Shown: positions 1 to 11,475, numbered from the stretch's first letter. The stretch is 64,000 bases of DNA from Ectobacillus sp. JY-23 (GCF_023022965.1 NZ_CP095462.1:1674001-1738000), one strand, 5' to 3'. Numbers and translations: made by a program. Notes: generated from the sequence alone by a model not told the origin.

Positions 1-883
1 TAGCTACTTGCTTGGTAAATAAACGAGGATATGCTAAGTAGGCCAACATCAACTTTTTTTCTTCAGGTGTGAAGGGAAAGTTTTTTTGATAGACTTGGAA
101 CCATTCGTATCTGTCATTACGCGCAATCGGATATGTTTGAAACGAGCGAGAGTAAAATTGGACAAGGTCTTGAACGGGCGTGGAAAATTGAGAGCGTTCT
201 AAACTAATAAAATACCCGTTTTGTTCATGATCAAATAAAAAATGATTCATTGACAAATTACCGTGAATAAGCGCAATCCGTGTGGTCTCCTGCTCCTTCA
301 TAGCTTCATGCCATTCCTCAAGCTTTTTGGAGGCAAATTCATGGGCGCGTATTGCCTGATGAAAATACGTGCAGTATTGCAACTCAAACGGAGACATATA
401 CCATCTGCTTTCACAATTTACTACAAACTCCTCCATGGCATTTCGTTCTCTCTCCCAAATTCCTGATAAAGTATCATAATGATTATTAAGCACGTCCTCC
501 GTCAGCTTTTCTTCACGCAATGTTTTTTGATGCATACTTGCCAAGGTTTGAAACATTTTATGATACTCGTCGTTTTCTTCACCCTGTGCATGCGCTTCAA
601 GCCATGGCATCAAATAGTATCGATATTCAGAATCCGATAAAATATACTCGCCAATTCCGTTATGATAAATGGGGGCAAAATTTGTGAAGCCTTTCTCCGC
701 CAAGAGCTGCAAATGCTGCATAAAATTACTTCGCTCCAGCCTCGAAGGTTCCAGCTTTTTCAAAGCATATGCCCCCTGGTTCGTATGCACCTTAACCACA
801 CTGCCATACTCTTCTATATGCTCTGCATGCAACCGATAAGATTGCAGCAACGGTTCATACCGTTCTCGTACCGTTCGTTCCAT
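1..883 (-). CDS. ysxE: Spore coat-associated kinase-like protein YsxE (3' end cut by window edge)
   Basis: Reading from an ATG at 883, preceded by an AAAGGG site eight bases upstream, gives about 294 codons open to the window edge. The product has the aminoglycoside phosphotransferase/CotS-like fold: a glycine-poor N-lobe and a catalytic-loop-like IHGNLSMNHFLF segment, in which the usual HGDxxxxN aspartate is Asn. In B. subtilis YsxE is a spore coat protein encoded next to spoVID, and the same order is seen here. The missing catalytic Asp suggests a structural role rather than kinase activity. The identification rests on synteny plus the motif; the C-terminus is not visible. Confidence 0.85.
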   Translation of the reverse strand, partial: MERTVRERYEPLLQSYRLHAEHIEEYGSVVKVHTNQGAYALKKLEPSRLERSNFMQHLQLLAEKGFTNFAPIYHNGIGEYILSDSEYRYYLMPWLEAHAQGEENDEYHKMFQTLASMHQKTLREEKLTEDVLNNHYDTLSGIWERERNAMEEFVVNCESRWYMSPFELQYCTYFHQAIRAHEFASKKLEEWHEAMKEQETTRIALIHGNLSMNHFLFDHEQNGYFISLERSQFSTPVQDLVQFYSRSFQTYPIARNDRYEWFQVYQKNFPFTPEEKKLMLAYLAYPRLFTKQVA

Positions 884-903
884 AGAGACAACCCTTTCTC
901 GCA

Positions 904-942
904 AAAATAAAAAGAGGTGAGGAAGAAATTTTCTTCACTCAC
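904..942 (-). terminator. Terminator-like hairpin between spoVID and ysxE
   Basis: On the minus strand a stem of GTGAG plus GAAGAA pairs with TTCTTC plus CTCAC, with one bulged base, and is followed by two U-rich runs. It lies between the spoVID stop and ysxE, so it would end or attenuate transcription from spoVID. Confidence 0.55.
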
Positions 943-951
943 ACTGCTCTT

Positions 952-1845
952 TTACGACTTCGCTTTTGGCTTGACTATTGGGATATATAAAATCTTTCCT
1001 TCTTGCAAATACCCTTCATCAATTTGATTGACACGTGTTAATTGTTGAGAAGTGATATTATATTTTTCAGCTATGGATTCGGTTGTGTCACCTTGCTGAA
1101 CAAAGTACATCCGCATCTTTGTAAACTCTTCATCACGCTCTTTTGTAAATAATTTTGTTAAATACAGTGCATTTTCATCACGCTGAGAATATTCATATGT
1201 TTCTTCTTCCTCTTCATCCCTGAATTTCTGAAACGAAAAGGCAGGAGGCACTTCTTCAGCTGGAGGTTTTTTTGCTTCTAATTGAAATGGCTCTAATGTT
1301 AGCTCTTCAAAATGAGGTGCCTCATATACTGTGTCTTCCTCACGTGCATCCTCATCATAATAGGAATCCCATTCATTCTCTTGTGATTCCTCATAATGAT
1401 GCACCTCTACCTCATCTCGATTACAAAGACCACCAATTGCAATATCTGCAATAAGCTGTAAACAGCCACGTTCAGGCAACTCATAGTCAAATGATTCAAT
1501 CGTTACGTATAAATCCGCCGCATCTCTTACACGAGCACGAGGAATCGAGACTTCAAGCGGAAAAGCATGCGAAATTTCATTCACACCATCTTCTCTTGTA
1601 AACACTGCATCCACTGTACGAACTGGTGATAAATCTCGTAAAGAAAAGCCTTCTTCTTCCGGTTCGGGTACATATTCACCTGTTAATTGCAGCTCTCCTC
1701 TTACAACTACCTCATAATCCTTTTCCTGCACGGAAATGTCTGGATCTAACGAAATGGAAATTAACTCCGCTACTTCCTGTCCTTTTTTAAACCATATGGA
1801 CTCCTTTAACGAAAAGCGCAATGATGTTTGCTCATCCAACGTCAT
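952..1845 (-). CDS. spoVID: Stage VI sporulation protein D (spore coat encasement)
   Basis: This 297-residue protein has a conserved N-terminal domain (opening with a SLRFSLKESIWFKKGQEV-type segment), a long acidic low-complexity middle and a C-terminal LysM domain at about residues 245-292. This is the SpoVID architecture. SpoVID acts in the mother cell: it binds SpoIVA and the forespore surface, drives coat encasement, and its LysM region interacts with lipid II. It sits directly upstream of ysxE and downstream of the hem operon, as in B. subtilis. The family is usually longer because of a larger acidic region, so the shorter length is within normal variation. Confidence 0.92.
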   Translation of the reverse strand: MTLDEQTSLRFSLKESIWFKKGQEVAELISISLDPDISVQEKDYEVVVRGELQLTGEYVPEPEEEGFSLRDLSPVRTVDAVFTREDGVNEISHAFPLEVSIPRARVRDAADLYVTIESFDYELPERGCLQLIADIAIGGLCNRDEVEVHHYEESQENEWDSYYDEDAREEDTVYEAPHFEELTLEPFQLEAKKPPAEEVPPAFSFQKFRDEEEEETYEYSQRDENALYLTKLFTKERDEEFTKMRMYFVQQGDTTESIAEKYNITSQQLTRVNQIDEGYLQEGKILYIPIVKPKAKS

Positions 1846-1920
1846 TTGCGTTTCCCCCTCTCACCACAGTATATGACATTACAGATTATGTACGGGGGCG
1901 ATCATTTATGAATGAAAATA

Positions 1921-1949
1921 AAAAACGAGGGTACTACACCCTCGTTTTT
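1921..1949 (-). terminator. Terminator of the hem operon
   Basis: A perfect 12-bp inverted repeat (core ACGAGGGT / ACCCTCGT, 5-nt loop) is flanked by A and T runs, so it works in both orientations. Its right arm overlaps the hemL stop codon. Confidence 0.9.
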
Positions 1950-3234
1950 ATTTAAGTTTAGAAAATGCGATTTCCGCAGCAGCAATTGTTTTTTCAATAT
2001 CTTCGTCACTATGTGCGGTTGATAGGAACAAACCTTCAAATTGAGATGGTGGTAAAAATACACCTTGCTCAATCATTTCACGGTAATATGTCGCAAAATA
2101 AGCAAGATTGGATGTTTTCGCTGTTTCATAGTTGACCACCTGCTCGTTTGTAAAGAACAAGCCCACCATGGAACCTGCGCGATTTACACAATGCGGAATG
2201 TCGTGCTTTTTCGCTGCAGCCTTCAAGCCTTCTTCTAGTTTCATTGCTTTACGTTCAAACTCTTCGTAAGACTCTGGGGAAAGTTGGACAAGCGTTTCAT
2301 ATCCGGCTGTCATTGCCAATGGGTTTCCAGATAACGTACCTGCTTGATAAATAGGTCCGCTTGGCGCAACCTGCGCCATAATTTCCGCTTTGCCTCCATA
2401 TGCACCGACAGGAAGACCGCCACCAATTACTTTACCAAGACATGTTAAATCCGGAATAACATTAAAATAGCCTTGGCCACAGTGATAACCCACACGAAAA
2501 CCCGTCATTACCTCATCAAAAATTAGTAGTGCACCGTATTCGGATGTAATCGTACGAAGGCCTTCTAAGAAGCCTGGCAGCGGCGGTACCACACCCATAT
2601 TGCCTGCTACTGGTTCTACAATTATCGCAGCAATATCTTCACCGAATTGTTCAAATGCAATACGCACGCTGTCTAAGTCATTATATGGTACGGTGATGGT
2701 ATTGCGAGCTACGCCCTCCGGAACACCCGGACTGTCAGGCAAACCAAGTGTCGCAACACCAGAACCCGCTTTAATTAGTAAAGAATCACCATGTCCATGA
2801 TAACAGCCCTCAAATTTCACAATCTTATTACGCCCTGTATAGCCGCGCGCCAAACGAAGTGCGCTCATTGTCGCTTCTGTACCGGAGTTTACCATGCGTA
2901 CAACCTCTACTGATGGAACACGTTCAATCACCAATTTGGCTAATTCGTTCTCAATTTCAGTTGGTGCACCAAAGCTTGTACCTTTTTCCGCAACTTGTTT
3001 CAGACCTTCAACTACTTTGTCGTTAGCATGACCGTGAATAAGTGGTCCCCAAGATAATACGTAATCAATATATTCATTGCCATCAATATCGTACACCTTT
3101 GAGCCTTTGCCATGGTCCATAAAAATAGGGTTCATCCCCACAGATTTAAACGCACGCACAGGACTGTTTACACCGCCTGGCATCATTTGCTTTGCTTCTT
3201 CAAATGCTTGAATTGATTTCTCAAAACTTCTCAT
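1948..3234 (-). CDS. hemL: Glutamate-1-semialdehyde 2,1-aminomutase
   Basis: This enzyme converts glutamate-1-semialdehyde to 5-aminolevulinate, the second step of the C5 haem pathway, in the cytoplasm using PLP/PMP. The 428 residues match the family length. The PLP-binding lysine lies in [16 protein letters not shown], and other class-III aminotransferase motifs are present ([26 protein letters not shown]). Its ATG overlaps the hemB stop by one base, so it is the last gene of a translationally coupled hem operon. Confidence 0.96.
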   Translation of the reverse strand: MRSFEKSIQAFEEAKQMMPGGVNSPVRAFKSVGMNPIFMDHGKGSKVYDIDGNEYIDYVLSWGPLIHGHANDKVVEGLKQVAEKGTSFGAPTEIENELAKLVIERVPSVEVVRMVNSGTEATMSALRLARGYTGRNKIVKFEGCYHGHGDSLLIKAGSGVATLGLPDSPGVPEGVARNTITVPYNDLDSVRIAFEQFGEDIAAIIVEPVAGNMGVVPPLPGFLEGLRTITSEYGALLIFDEVMTGFRVGYHCGQGYFNVIPDLTCLGKVIGGGLPVGAYGGKAEIMAQVAPSGPIYQAGTLSGNPLAMTAGYETLVQLSPESYEEFERKAMKLEEGLKAAAKKHDIPHCVNRAGSMVGLFFTNEQVVNYETAKTSNLAYFATYYREMIEQGVFLPPSQFEGLFLSTAHSDEDIEKTIAAAEIAFSKLK

Positions 3235-4217
3235 TACATTTCCTCCTCAAGCCATCTTGCAGCATCTTTTGCGAAGTATGTTAAAATTAAATCCGCTCCG
3301 GCACGCTTCATGCTCAGCAATTGTTCCAATACGATGTCCTTTTCATTAATCCAGCCGTTTTGTGCAGCAGCCTTTACCATGGAATACTCGCCGCTCACAT
3401 TATAAGCAACTACCGGCAAGTTAAAGTTATTTTTCACATCGCGAATAATATCTAGGTAGGAAAGAGCTGGCTTTACCATTAAAAAGTCGGCGCCTTCTTC
3501 TACATCAGATTCCGCTTCTCGAAGCGCCTCTAAACGGTTTGCTGGATCCATTTGATATGCTTTACGATCTCCAAACTTAGGCGAGCTGTGTGCCGCATCG
3601 CGGAACGGACCATAATGGGCAGAAGAATATTTAACCGCATAAGACATAATAGGGATATGCGTAAAGCCGTTTTCATCCAACGCATGGCGAATGGCCGCCA
3701 CGAAACCGTCCATCATATTGGAAGGTGCAATAATGTCCGCACCGGCTTGTGCCTGACTTACAGCTGTTTTAGCTAGCAGTTCAAGCGATTCATCATTTAG
3801 AATAACACCATCTTCTACAACGCCGCAATGACCGTGGGATGTATATTGACATAAACACGTGTCAGCTATTACAACAAGCTCTGGAAAGCTCTCTTTAATC
3901 AAAGTAATCGCACGTTGTACAATGCCATGACTGCAATACGCCGATGAGCCAACTTCGTCCTTTTCTGCCGGTACACCAAATACAATAACGGACTTGATAC
4001 CTAAATCGACCGCCTCTTGTATATCCGCATGTAACAGATCTAATGAGATTTGCTCCACACCCGGCATAGATTTGACAGGGTTACGTTTATTTTCCCCTTC
4101 CACCACAAAAATCGGGTAAATAAAATCTTCTTTATGTAAAAAGGTTTCACGTACAAGTGCGCGCATCCCTGCAGATTGACGCAATCTTCGATGACGATTG
4201 AATTGTAAATGCTTCAT
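3234..4217 (-). CDS. hemB: Porphobilinogen synthase (delta-aminolevulinic acid dehydratase)
   Basis: The protein condenses two 5-aminolevulinate molecules to porphobilinogen. Visible are the zinc-binding cysteine cluster ([14 protein letters not shown]), the [11 protein letters not shown] segment with the Schiff-base lysine, and YNVSGEY. The reading frame opens further upstream, but I chose the ATG at 4217. It overlaps the hemD TGA as ATGA, has a GGAG site, and gives [13 protein letters not shown], the usual N-terminus (327 residues). It lies between hemD and hemL in the operon. Confidence 0.95.
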   Translation of the reverse strand: MKHLQFNRHRRLRQSAGMRALVRETFLHKEDFIYPIFVVEGENKRNPVKSMPGVEQISLDLLHADIQEAVDLGIKSVIVFGVPAEKDEVGSSAYCSHGIVQRAITLIKESFPELVVIADTCLCQYTSHGHCGVVEDGVILNDESLELLAKTAVSQAQAGADIIAPSNMMDGFVAAIRHALDENGFTHIPIMSYAVKYSSAHYGPFRDAAHSSPKFGDRKAYQMDPANRLEALREAESDVEEGADFLMVKPALSYLDIIRDVKNNFNLPVVAYNVSGEYSMVKAAAQNGWINEKDIVLEQLLSMKRAGADLILTYFAKDAARWLEEEM

Positions 4218-4960
4218 ACTTCTCCGACTCCTTTTTCTTCTTTTTCCACTATACACTGAAGCAATGCATCGATTGTATACGTATTAGGCATAACAACAGC
4301 TTTAAAATAGGGAAGTGCCTCCTGCTTCGTGACAGGCCCTATACACCCTATCGTACATGTTTTTGTCCAGTTCTTCCACTCTGTGCCCTCAAGCAAAGTT
4401 ACAAAACCCTGCACAGTAGAAGGACTTGTAAATAAAACAGCGTCGACTCCCTCTGAAACTGCTTGTATCAGCGCCGGACGCATGTGCCGATTAATTTCTG
4501 TTTTATATACGATTATATCTTGTACAAATATGCCTTGAGAACGCAATGTCGAGGAAATTACATCTCGTGCTCGGTCTCCTTTCGGAAACAATACACGCTG
4601 GCTGTTCTTTACAACCTGGGAAAATTCCATAGCAAATACTTCTCCAACATAGGCACTTGGCATAAAAGAAGCACGATAGCCCATTTCTTCTATGGCAAGC
4701 TTTGTTTTCTCTCCCACAACAGCAATACGAGCATGAGTAGGTAATGTATAGGACGAAAAAAAACACCGCACAGCATTTTTGCTCGTAAAAATAACCCAAT
4801 CGTAGGTAGCAAGGGAAAGATCAGTCGTTGCTTTAGGAACAATATGAAGAAGCGGCACAGAGATTGGTATGCCTCCAAACGACATAATAGCGTCCTCCAC
4901 CTCTCTCATTTGTCCCTTTGCCCGTAGTGAAAGAACTTTCTTACCAGCGAGACGTTTCAC
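4214..4960 (-). CDS. hemD: Uroporphyrinogen-III synthase
   Basis: This 248-residue protein belongs to the poorly conserved HemD family, which cyclises hydroxymethylbilane with inversion of ring D. Recognisable parts are the N-terminal [11 protein letters not shown] strand, [10 protein letters not shown], and the C-terminal [14 protein letters not shown] and [10 protein letters not shown] segments. Position is decisive: it overlaps hemC by four bases upstream and hemB by four bases downstream, so all three are translationally coupled. Confidence 0.93.
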   Translation of the reverse strand: MKRLAGKKVLSLRAKGQMREVEDAIMSFGGIPISVPLLHIVPKATTDLSLATYDWVIFTSKNAVRCFFSSYTLPTHARIAVVGEKTKLAIEEMGYRASFMPSAYVGEVFAMEFSQVVKNSQRVLFPKGDRARDVISSTLRSQGIFVQDIIVYKTEINRHMRPALIQAVSEGVDAVLFTSPSTVQGFVTLLEGTEWKNWTKTCTIGCIGPVTKQEALPYFKAVVMPNTYTIDALLQCIVEKEEKGVGEV

Positions 4961-5880
4961 TGTTGTTCCTTCGCTTCTAAAATGAGTTCTTTTGCACCTT
5001 TTGCAATTAAGCGATTCGCAGCTTCTTTTCCCACCTCAAGTGGCTCAGCACCGCGTACAGTCTCCTTCAATAAAACCGATCCATCCTTTGAACCAACAAG
5101 TGCTGTCAATTCTATTTCCCCTTCTTGCATTACTGCATAACCAGCAATCGGCACCTGGCAGCCACCTTCTAAGCGATGTAAAAATTCACGTTCAGCAGCA
5201 ACTGTTCGCTCTGTAATTGCATCATTGAATAAACGAAGTGCCGACAGCAACTCCTCATCATCCGCGCGACATTCAATCGATAAAGCCCCTTGACCAACAG
5301 CAGGCACGCATTGATCTGCCTCTAAATAACCTGTAATTACATCGTCGGCCCAGCCCATGCGCTTTAAACCAGCTGCCGCAAGAATAATGGCATCATAGTC
5401 TTCTTCCTGTAGCTTACGAATACGTGTGTCAATATTTCCACGAATCCATTTGATTTGCAAATCAGGACGTTCAGCCAACAATTGCGAACTGCGGCGCAAA
5501 CTGCTGGTTCCAATCACTGCACCTGCTGGTAAGTCTGAAAGAGATTCACCATGTTTCGTAATAAACACATCGCGTGGGTCTACACGCTTTGGCACACAAC
5601 CGATTGTTAGACCGTCTGGTAATACAGCCGGCATATCCTTCATGCTGTGCACAGCCATATCAATCTCCTTATCCAGCATCGCCTGTTCAATTTCCTTTAC
5701 GAACAAACCCTTTCCGCCCACTTTCGACAGAGTAACATCCAGAATAACGTCTCCCTTTGTAACAATTTCTTTGACTTCAAATTCAAAAGGTACGCCGAGC
5801 TGTTTTAGCTGTTCAATCACCCAATTTGTTTGTGTTAAAGCTAGTTTACTTTTTCTTGACCCTACAATAATTTTACGCAT
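4957..5880 (-). CDS. hemC: Hydroxymethylbilane synthase (porphobilinogen deaminase)
   Basis: This enzyme polymerises four porphobilinogens into hydroxymethylbilane on a dipyrromethane cofactor. The cofactor-binding cysteine is C241 in [12 protein letters not shown], and the catalytic Asp is D82 in [20 protein letters not shown] and GTSSLRR are also present. The length (307) is normal. It follows hemX and overlaps hemD by four bases. Confidence 0.96.
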   Translation of the reverse strand: MRKIIVGSRKSKLALTQTNWVIEQLKQLGVPFEFEVKEIVTKGDVILDVTLSKVGGKGLFVKEIEQAMLDKEIDMAVHSMKDMPAVLPDGLTIGCVPKRVDPRDVFITKHGESLSDLPAGAVIGTSSLRRSSQLLAERPDLQIKWIRGNIDTRIRKLQEEDYDAIILAAAGLKRMGWADDVITGYLEADQCVPAVGQGALSIECRADDEELLSALRLFNDAITERTVAAEREFLHRLEGGCQVPIAGYAVMQEGEIELTALVGSKDGSVLLKETVRGAEPLEVGKEAANRLIAKGAKELILEAKEQQ

Positions 5881-5941
5881 ATGTGACCTCTCCTGTTTGT
5901 TACTTCTCTTTTATCGTTCCTTTTTACACACCGATGTTTGC

Positions 5942-6775
5942 TTATAAATTCCAAAAATGAAATGAAGTTAAGCTACTGAGTAAAAAGATGTTAATAAGTA
6001 ATGTTAAAAAAGCACCTACATTCCAATGTGCAATTTGTTTACCCTGCAATTTACCGGAGGTATACAGATATAAACCAGTACAATACACAATAAATACAAC
6101 AAAAGACCCAATTACCTTAGGGTCATACCAGTGGAAATTTTCAAGCTTTGTGTAAGCCCATATGCAACCAAGTAAAATTGCAAATAAAAAAAATGGTGCT
6201 GCAAATATATTTAAAACATAAGATAACGTATTTAGTTTAGGTAAATTTCCTAGGCGTCGCAAACGAACCGTCCATTTCTTTTGCTTTAGTAGTCGATACT
6301 GCAACAAGTACATGAGCGAAAAAATAAATGAAACTGTAAATGTTGCATATGATAGAAACGCCATCCCAACATGTACATATACTAGCTCTGAAACTAAACG
6401 ATTTGCAAGAACAGGAGGTGTTTTACCAAATGGTGTAAAAATGGAAAGCGCGCTAATGCTAAACGCCAGTACATTCGTAAAAAACACCAAAAAATCAATG
6501 CGCTGCAACCGATTTAAGATAAGAGATAGCGTTATTAACAGCCATACATAAAAATAGACACCTGACAAAAGTGTGAGAACCGGATTAGCATGCGTTTCGA
6601 CAGCGCGAATGCACATAAATACCGTTTGTAGCAACCATACAATAGCAAGCAACCAAAAAGCTGTTCGATTGGCCCTTTGATTGCTTTGTAAAAAATCAAT
6701 ACAATACAAGCTCACACTGCATGCATAAAGAATGATTGCTACATGATAAATGATACTGTTATTAAGCAGTTCCAT
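5942..6775 (-). CDS. hemX: HemX, CcsA-like integral membrane protein
   Basis: The 277-residue product is almost entirely hydrophobic, with about eight predicted membrane segments. It belongs to the cytochrome c assembly (CcsA/ResC-like) family, with the conserved VHVGMAFLSYATFT segment and a tryptophan-containing HWYDPKVIGSF loop. In B. subtilis HemX lowers the cellular amount of HemA (GluTR), so it acts as a post-transcriptional brake on haem synthesis. It starts five bases after the hemA stop, which fits that partnership. Confidence 0.93.
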   Translation of the reverse strand: MELLNNSIIYHVAIILYACSVSLYCIDFLQSNQRANRTAFWLLAIVWLLQTVFMCIRAVETHANPVLTLLSGVYFYVWLLITLSLILNRLQRIDFLVFFTNVLAFSISALSIFTPFGKTPPVLANRLVSELVYVHVGMAFLSYATFTVSFIFSLMYLLQYRLLKQKKWTVRLRRLGNLPKLNTLSYVLNIFAAPFFLFAILLGCIWAYTKLENFHWYDPKVIGSFVVFIVYCTGLYLYTSGKLQGKQIAHWNVGAFLTLLINIFLLSSLTSFHFWNL

Positions 6776-6780
6776 ACCTG

Positions 6781-8106
6781 TTATAAGGGACGTACGGATA
6801 ATACGGGAACTGCATGTACTTGCTCTACTTTAGATGCTTGCTGATTTACATCTAAATTGAATATTTTTGCGAACAGTTCCAAGTGTTCCTTTGCATCAGG
6901 CTCCGCCGCCAATTCCTTTGCCATTAAAATAGGATCTTTCAACATTTGATTGATGATACTTTTTGTATGCTTGCTGATAAGTTTACGCTCTCGCTCTGTT
7001 AAATTCGGCATTTTACGTTCTAAGCTTTTCATTGTTTCACTTTGAATGGACAGTGCTTTATCTCTTAGCTGAGAGATAAGTGGTACAACACCAAGCGTGT
7101 TCATCCAGGCTTTAAATAGGACAATCTCTTCTTCAATCATAAGAGCTATTTTTTCTGCCTCACGCAAACGCTCTTCTTTATTGGCTTCCACAATGCCTTG
7201 CAAATCATCAATATCGTATAAAAAGACTGATTCCAACTCCGCAATTTCCGGTGATAAATCACGCGGAACAGCAATATCCACCATAAAAATTGGACGACCA
7301 CGGCGCATCTTTTCTACTTTTATCATCATATCTTTGGTTACGACATACTCTGAAGCACCAGTAGAGCTAATTAAAATATCCGCTTCCACTAAGGCGCATT
7401 GTAATTCATGTAATGATTTGGCTTGCCCCATATACTTCTTTGCCATCGCTTCCGCTTTTTCAAACGTGCGATTCATCACGGTCACTTGTCCTACACCGTT
7501 TCCGTATAGGTTTTGCAGTGCCAACTCCCCCATCTTGCCAGCACCTAAAATGAGAACATGACAATCTTGTAGGTTACCGAAAATCTTTTTTGCAAGTTCA
7601 ACAGCTGCATAGCTTACAGAAACAGCGTTTCCACCAATTGTTGTTTCTGAATGGGCACGTTTAGCTAGCGTAATAGCCTGCTTAAACAACTCATTAAACA
7701 CGGTTCCTGTCGTTTGACCTTGAGCTTGCAAAAAGCTCGTACGAATTTGTCCTAAAATTTGCGTTTCACCAACCACCATAGAATCCAAACCACTTGTAAC
7801 TCGGAACAAGTGCTCAATTGCACCATCTTCCTCCCATATAGACAAGTAAGAAGAAAACGCATCTATCGGAAGCTGAAACCACTCAGATAAAAACTTTTTA
7901 ATATAATATCGACCTGTATGCAGTTGGTCGACCACTGCATAGACTTCCGTTCGATTGCATGTCGATATAATAATATTTTCTAATATACTCTTTTGTTGCT
8001 GCAGCTGCAGCATCGCTTGCTCCAAATCTGTCGGTTGAAATGAAAGCTTTTCGCGAATCTCTACAGGGGCAGTTCGATAGTTAACACCCACTACTAGAAT
8101 ATGCAC
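6781..8106 (-). CDS. hemA: Glutamyl-tRNA reductase
   Basis: This NADPH-dependent enzyme reduces glutamyl-tRNA to glutamate-1-semialdehyde, the committed step of haem synthesis. The catalytic cysteine is in [11 protein letters not shown] (about C50), the NADPH site is [12 protein letters not shown], and the C-terminal dimerisation helix region (residues about 320-430) is intact. The length of 441 is typical. It is the promoter-proximal gene of hemA-X-C-D-B-L. Confidence 0.96.
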   Translation of the reverse strand: MHILVVGVNYRTAPVEIREKLSFQPTDLEQAMLQLQQQKSILENIIISTCNRTEVYAVVDQLHTGRYYIKKFLSEWFQLPIDAFSSYLSIWEEDGAIEHLFRVTSGLDSMVVGETQILGQIRTSFLQAQGQTTGTVFNELFKQAITLAKRAHSETTIGGNAVSVSYAAVELAKKIFGNLQDCHVLILGAGKMGELALQNLYGNGVGQVTVMNRTFEKAEAMAKKYMGQAKSLHELQCALVEADILISSTGASEYVVTKDMMIKVEKMRRGRPIFMVDIAVPRDLSPEIAELESVFLYDIDDLQGIVEANKEERLREAEKIALMIEEEIVLFKAWMNTLGVVPLISQLRDKALSIQSETMKSLERKMPNLTERERKLISKHTKSIINQMLKDPILMAKELAAEPDAKEHLELFAKIFNLDVNQQASKVEQVHAVPVLSVRPL

Positions 8107-8163
8107 TTTACGTGCCCCCCTTCATTCTTATCCAAATACCTATTGAGTGCTTTGCGCAAACAA

Positions 8164-8190
8164 ATAACTGTATCTATAATACACAGTTAT
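8164..8190. promoter_or_regulatory. Inverted repeat upstream of hemA, candidate operator
   Basis: A perfect 8-bp inverted repeat (ATAACTGT / ACAGTTAT) with an 11-nt spacer lies 58 bp upstream of the hemA start. The spacer holds a TATTAT box on the minus strand that could serve as a -10. In B. subtilis hemA is under PerR control, but this sequence is not a clear PerR box, so the assignment is tentative. Confidence 0.3.
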
Positions 8191-8540
8191 ATTCACATTT
8201 GTTTTCCTATTTCTCGTACTTAATCCTACATGTATATAATGTTAATGATAGTACATCTCACTTGTTTTAAATCTGACAATAATGTGAACATCTCTATATA
8301 TGCTAAAAAAGCCCCATCCCCATATAATATGACTTTTTCGTTCGAACATAGACTCCATCTTGTACGTTATCAAAAAAATGATAGCGAAGCAAGCAATGCA
8401 AGCTATATTCCCCTTAAAATAACCCTTCCTTTATTTTCCCATTATATCAATTTTTAAACCGCTTTCATATATAAAACTTTCTTCTTCTCTAATTAATAAT
8501 TGCCTATTGCGAATATTAAGCTGTAACACAGCTAACATAA
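8191..8540. other. Intergenic region between hemA and ysxC without a recognisable gene
   Basis: AT-rich sequence separates the ysxC terminator from the hemA upstream region. In B. subtilis the small gene ysxD lies here; I see no comparable minus-strand frame. A 75-codon plus-strand frame has no ribosome binding site and no family resemblance. Confidence 0.6.
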
Positions 8541-8573
8541 AAAAAACACGTGAATCAAATTCACGTGTTTTTT
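8541..8573 (-). terminator. Terminator after ysxC
   Basis: A 14-bp perfect inverted repeat with core CACGTGAA / TTCACGTG and a 5-nt loop, flanked by six A and six T. The right arm overlaps the ysxC stop. It separates lonA-ysxC from the hem operon. Confidence 0.9.
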
Positions 8574-9157
8574 GTGTTAGTAAAATAATGAATAGCTGAC
8601 CAGGCCTCATCTTTTCCAAGACCTGTTTCAGAAGAAAATAACACGAGACGATCTCCCGGTTCGATTTCAAGCTTTTCTTTTACTACCTTAAGATGTTTAT
8701 CCCATTTTCCTTTTGGAATCTTATCAGCCTTTGTCGCAACGATAATAACCGGGATTTCATAATGCTTTAAAAAATCGTACATCATGACATCATCTGCAGT
8801 CGGTGGATGACGTAAATCAACGATAAGAACAACCGCCTTCAATTGTTCTCTTGATGTAAAATACGTCTCAATCATTTTACCCCAGGCTTCACGCTCTTTT
8901 TTTGACACCTTTGCATATCCATAGCCAGGAACATCGACAAAGTGCATCATCTCATTAATGATATAAAAATTTAAGGTTTGTGTTTTTCCAGGCTTGGAGG
9001 AAATGCGCGCCAGTCCTTTTCGATTTAGCATCTTATTAATAAACGACGACTTTCCTACATTTGAGCGACCCGCAAGCGCAATTTCCGGCATATCGTCTTG
9101 TGGATATTGCGCCGGCTTCACAGCGCTGATTACGATTTCTGATTTTGTTACTTTCAT
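8561..9157 (-). CDS. ysxC: Ribosome biogenesis GTPase YsxC (EngB)
   Basis: This 198-residue TRAFAC GTPase is needed for 50S subunit maturation. It shows G1 [13 protein letters not shown]2 around [11 protein letters not shown]3 [11 protein letters not shown]4 TKADK and G5 SSETG, the EngB set. Its ATG overlaps the lonA stop by four bases, so the two are translationally coupled, as in B. subtilis. Confidence 0.96.
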   Translation of the reverse strand: MKVTKSEIVISAVKPAQYPQDDMPEIALAGRSNVGKSSFINKMLNRKGLARISSKPGKTQTLNFYIINEMMHFVDVPGYGYAKVSKKEREAWGKMIETYFTSREQLKAVVLIVDLRHPPTADDVMMYDFLKHYEIPVIIVATKADKIPKGKWDKHLKVVKEKLEIEPGDRLVLFSSETGLGKDEAWSAIHYFTNTKNT

Positions 9158-11475
9158 TCCTTCACTCCTACTAAAGCGTGCGCAAGCACTTCGTCAAGAT
9201 GAGAAACCGGTACAAATGTAATGTTCTCCTTTACACTATCCGGAATATCATCTAAATCCTTCTCATTTTCTGCTGGCATAATAACCTTTTTTAAGCCAGC
9301 GCGATGTGCACTTAGAGACTTTTCTTTTAGACCGCCAATTGGAAGAACACGCCCACGCAGTGTAATTTCCCCAGTCATACCCACTTCTTTACTTACAGCC
9401 TTGCCTGTTAAAGCGGAAATGAGCGCTGTTGCCATGGTGATACCAGCTGAAGGTCCATCTTTTGGAACGGCGCCTTCCGGCACATGAATGTGAATATCAT
9501 TTTTCTCATGAAACTCTGGATCAATATGCAGTTCACTCGCTCGGGATCGAATGTAACTAAACGCCGCTTGCGCAGATTCCTTCATCACATCGCCTAATTT
9601 CCCCGTTAAAATCAACTTACCTTTACCAGGGTATAGAGACACTTCAATTGGCAACGTATCACCACCAACGGATGTGTATGCCAATCCTGTTGCCACACCG
9701 ACTTGATCTTGCGCCTCTGCCTGCCCATAGCGATACTTTTTCTTGCCTAAAAACTCTTCAATATTTTTATCAGTGACAACTACTTTTTTCTTAGCTTCTG
9801 CAACTAGGATACGCGCTGCTTTTCGGCATATCGTTGCGACTTGTCTTTCTAAGGCACGAACGCCTGCTTCTCTTGTATAATAACGAACGAGTGCAACTAA
9901 GCCATCTTCACGGATCTGTAATTTTGACTTTCCAAGACCATGTTCTTTCATTTGCTTCGGTACTAAGTGATCGCGCGCAATATGTATTTTTTCAATTTCA
10001 GTATAGCCTGCAATATTAATAATCTCCATACGGTCAAGAAGTGGTCCTGGAATCGTAGCCAATGTGTTGGCTGTTGCAATGAACATAACCTTTGATAAAT
10101 CGTAAGGTTCTTCAATATAATGGTCACTAAAATTCCGGTTTTGCTCAGGATCTAATACCTCTAGTAATGCCGCAGACGGATCGCCGCGGAAGTCATTAGA
10201 CATTTTATCAATTTCATCTAGTAAGAATACGGGATTAATTGTTTTGGCCTTTTTCATACCTTGGATAATCCGTCCAGGCATAGCACCAATGTATGTACGT
10301 CGATGACCGCGCACCTCCGATTCATCCCGTACACCGCCTAGTGAAACCCGTACAAAATTCCTCCCAAGCGATGTTGCAATCGAACGAGCCAATGATGTTT
10401 TACCGACGCCAGGCGGTCCCACAAGACAAAGAATAGGCCCTTTTAATGAACGTGTGAGCTGCTGAACGGCCAAATACTCCAATACGCGTTCCTTTACCTT
10501 TTCTAATCCGAAATGGTCTTTGTTTAAAATCTCTTCTGCATGTGCAACATCGAGAATATCTTCTGTTGCTTCCGTCCAAGGCAATGTTAATAACCAATCT
10601 ATATAATTTCGAATAACACCGCTCTCTGCTGAGCTAGAAGGTAATTTCTCATAGCGGCCCAATTCACGTAGCGCCACATCTTTTGTTTCTTGAGGCATGC
10701 CCGATTGTTCAATTTTAGTACGCAGCTCTTCAACTTCACCGGTTTTCCCTTCTTTATCGCCAAGTTCTTTTTGAATAGCTTTCATTTGCTCACGTAAAAA
10801 ATATTCTTTTTGCGTACGTTCCATAGATTTTTTTACACGTTGGCTAATTGTTTTCTCCAGGTTGAGCAACTCTTTTTCATCTTGAATAAATGAAATAATT
10901 TTACGCAAACGCTCTTTTGCATCTAAAATTTCCAGCACTTCTTGCTTTTCCTTGATTTTAAGCGGTAGATGAGAGGCAATTAAGTCCGCTAAACGTCCCG
11001 GTTCTGTTATATCCACAACTGTCGCAAACGTTTCATTGGATATTTTTTTGGACACTTTAATGTATTGCTCGAAATCTTGCGTCAATGTACGCATGAGCGC
11101 TTTTTCTTCTAAGTCATGCGCTTCTGTATCGTCCAATACTTGTATGTTCACATTTACTACATCTTCTTCATCATGCAGATGTAAAAGCTCTGCTCTATGT
11201 AATCCTTCCACAAGCACTCGAACGGTACCATTTGGCAGCTTTAACGTTTGTTTTATCTTTGCTAATGTACCGATTGTATATAAATCCTCTGCAGTCGGTT
11301 GATCGACATTTACATCTTTTTGTGTAGCCAAAAAGATAAGATTTTCATCAAGTGCCGCATTCTCAATTGCTCGTATCGACTTTTCACGTCCCACATCAAG
11401 ATGTAACACCATTGTCGGATACACGAGAATACCTCGTAGTGGCAGGAGGGGAACGATTTTTTCGCTCTGGTTCAT
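9154..11475 (-). CDS. lonA: ATP-dependent protease La (LonA)
   Basis: The 773-residue protein has the full LonA layout. An N-terminal LON substrate-binding domain spans residues about 8-205, followed by a coiled-coil linker. The AAA+ module has Walker [12 protein letters not shown] and Walker B FLLDEID, and the C-terminal protease has the Ser-Lys dyad in [12 protein letters not shown] and [14 protein letters not shown]. It degrades misfolded and regulatory proteins in the cytoplasm. The ATG at 11475 follows GGAGGTG ten bases upstream. I did not find a convincing CtsR box upstream. Confidence 0.97.
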   Translation of the reverse strand: MNQSEKIVPLLPLRGILVYPTMVLHLDVGREKSIRAIENAALDENLIFLATQKDVNVDQPTAEDLYTIGTLAKIKQTLKLPNGTVRVLVEGLHRAELLHLHDEEDVVNVNIQVLDDTEAHDLEEKALMRTLTQDFEQYIKVSKKISNETFATVVDITEPGRLADLIASHLPLKIKEKQEVLEILDAKERLRKIISFIQDEKELLNLEKTISQRVKKSMERTQKEYFLREQMKAIQKELGDKEGKTGEVEELRTKIEQSGMPQETKDVALRELGRYEKLPSSSAESGVIRNYIDWLLTLPWTEATEDILDVAHAEEILNKDHFGLEKVKERVLEYLAVQQLTRSLKGPILCLVGPPGVGKTSLARSIATSLGRNFVRVSLGGVRDESEVRGHRRTYIGAMPGRIIQGMKKAKTINPVFLLDEIDKMSNDFRGDPSAALLEVLDPEQNRNFSDHYIEEPYDLSKVMFIATANTLATIPGPLLDRMEIINIAGYTEIEKIHIARDHLVPKQMKEHGLGKSKLQIREDGLVALVRYYTREAGVRALERQVATICRKAARILVAEAKKKVVVTDKNIEEFLGKKKYRYGQAEAQDQVGVATGLAYTSVGGDTLPIEVSLYPGKGKLILTGKLGDVMKESAQAAFSYIRSRASELHIDPEFHEKNDIHIHVPEGAVPKDGPSAGITMATALISALTGKAVSKEVGMTGEITLRGRVLPIGGLKEKSLSAHRAGLKKVIMPAENEKDLDDIPDSVKENITFVPVSHLDEVLAHALVGVKE

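Noticed and set aside
8230-8457. 75-codon plus-strand frame between hemA and ysxC
   Set aside because: No ribosome binding site, no family resemblance and low-complexity composition; probably chance.
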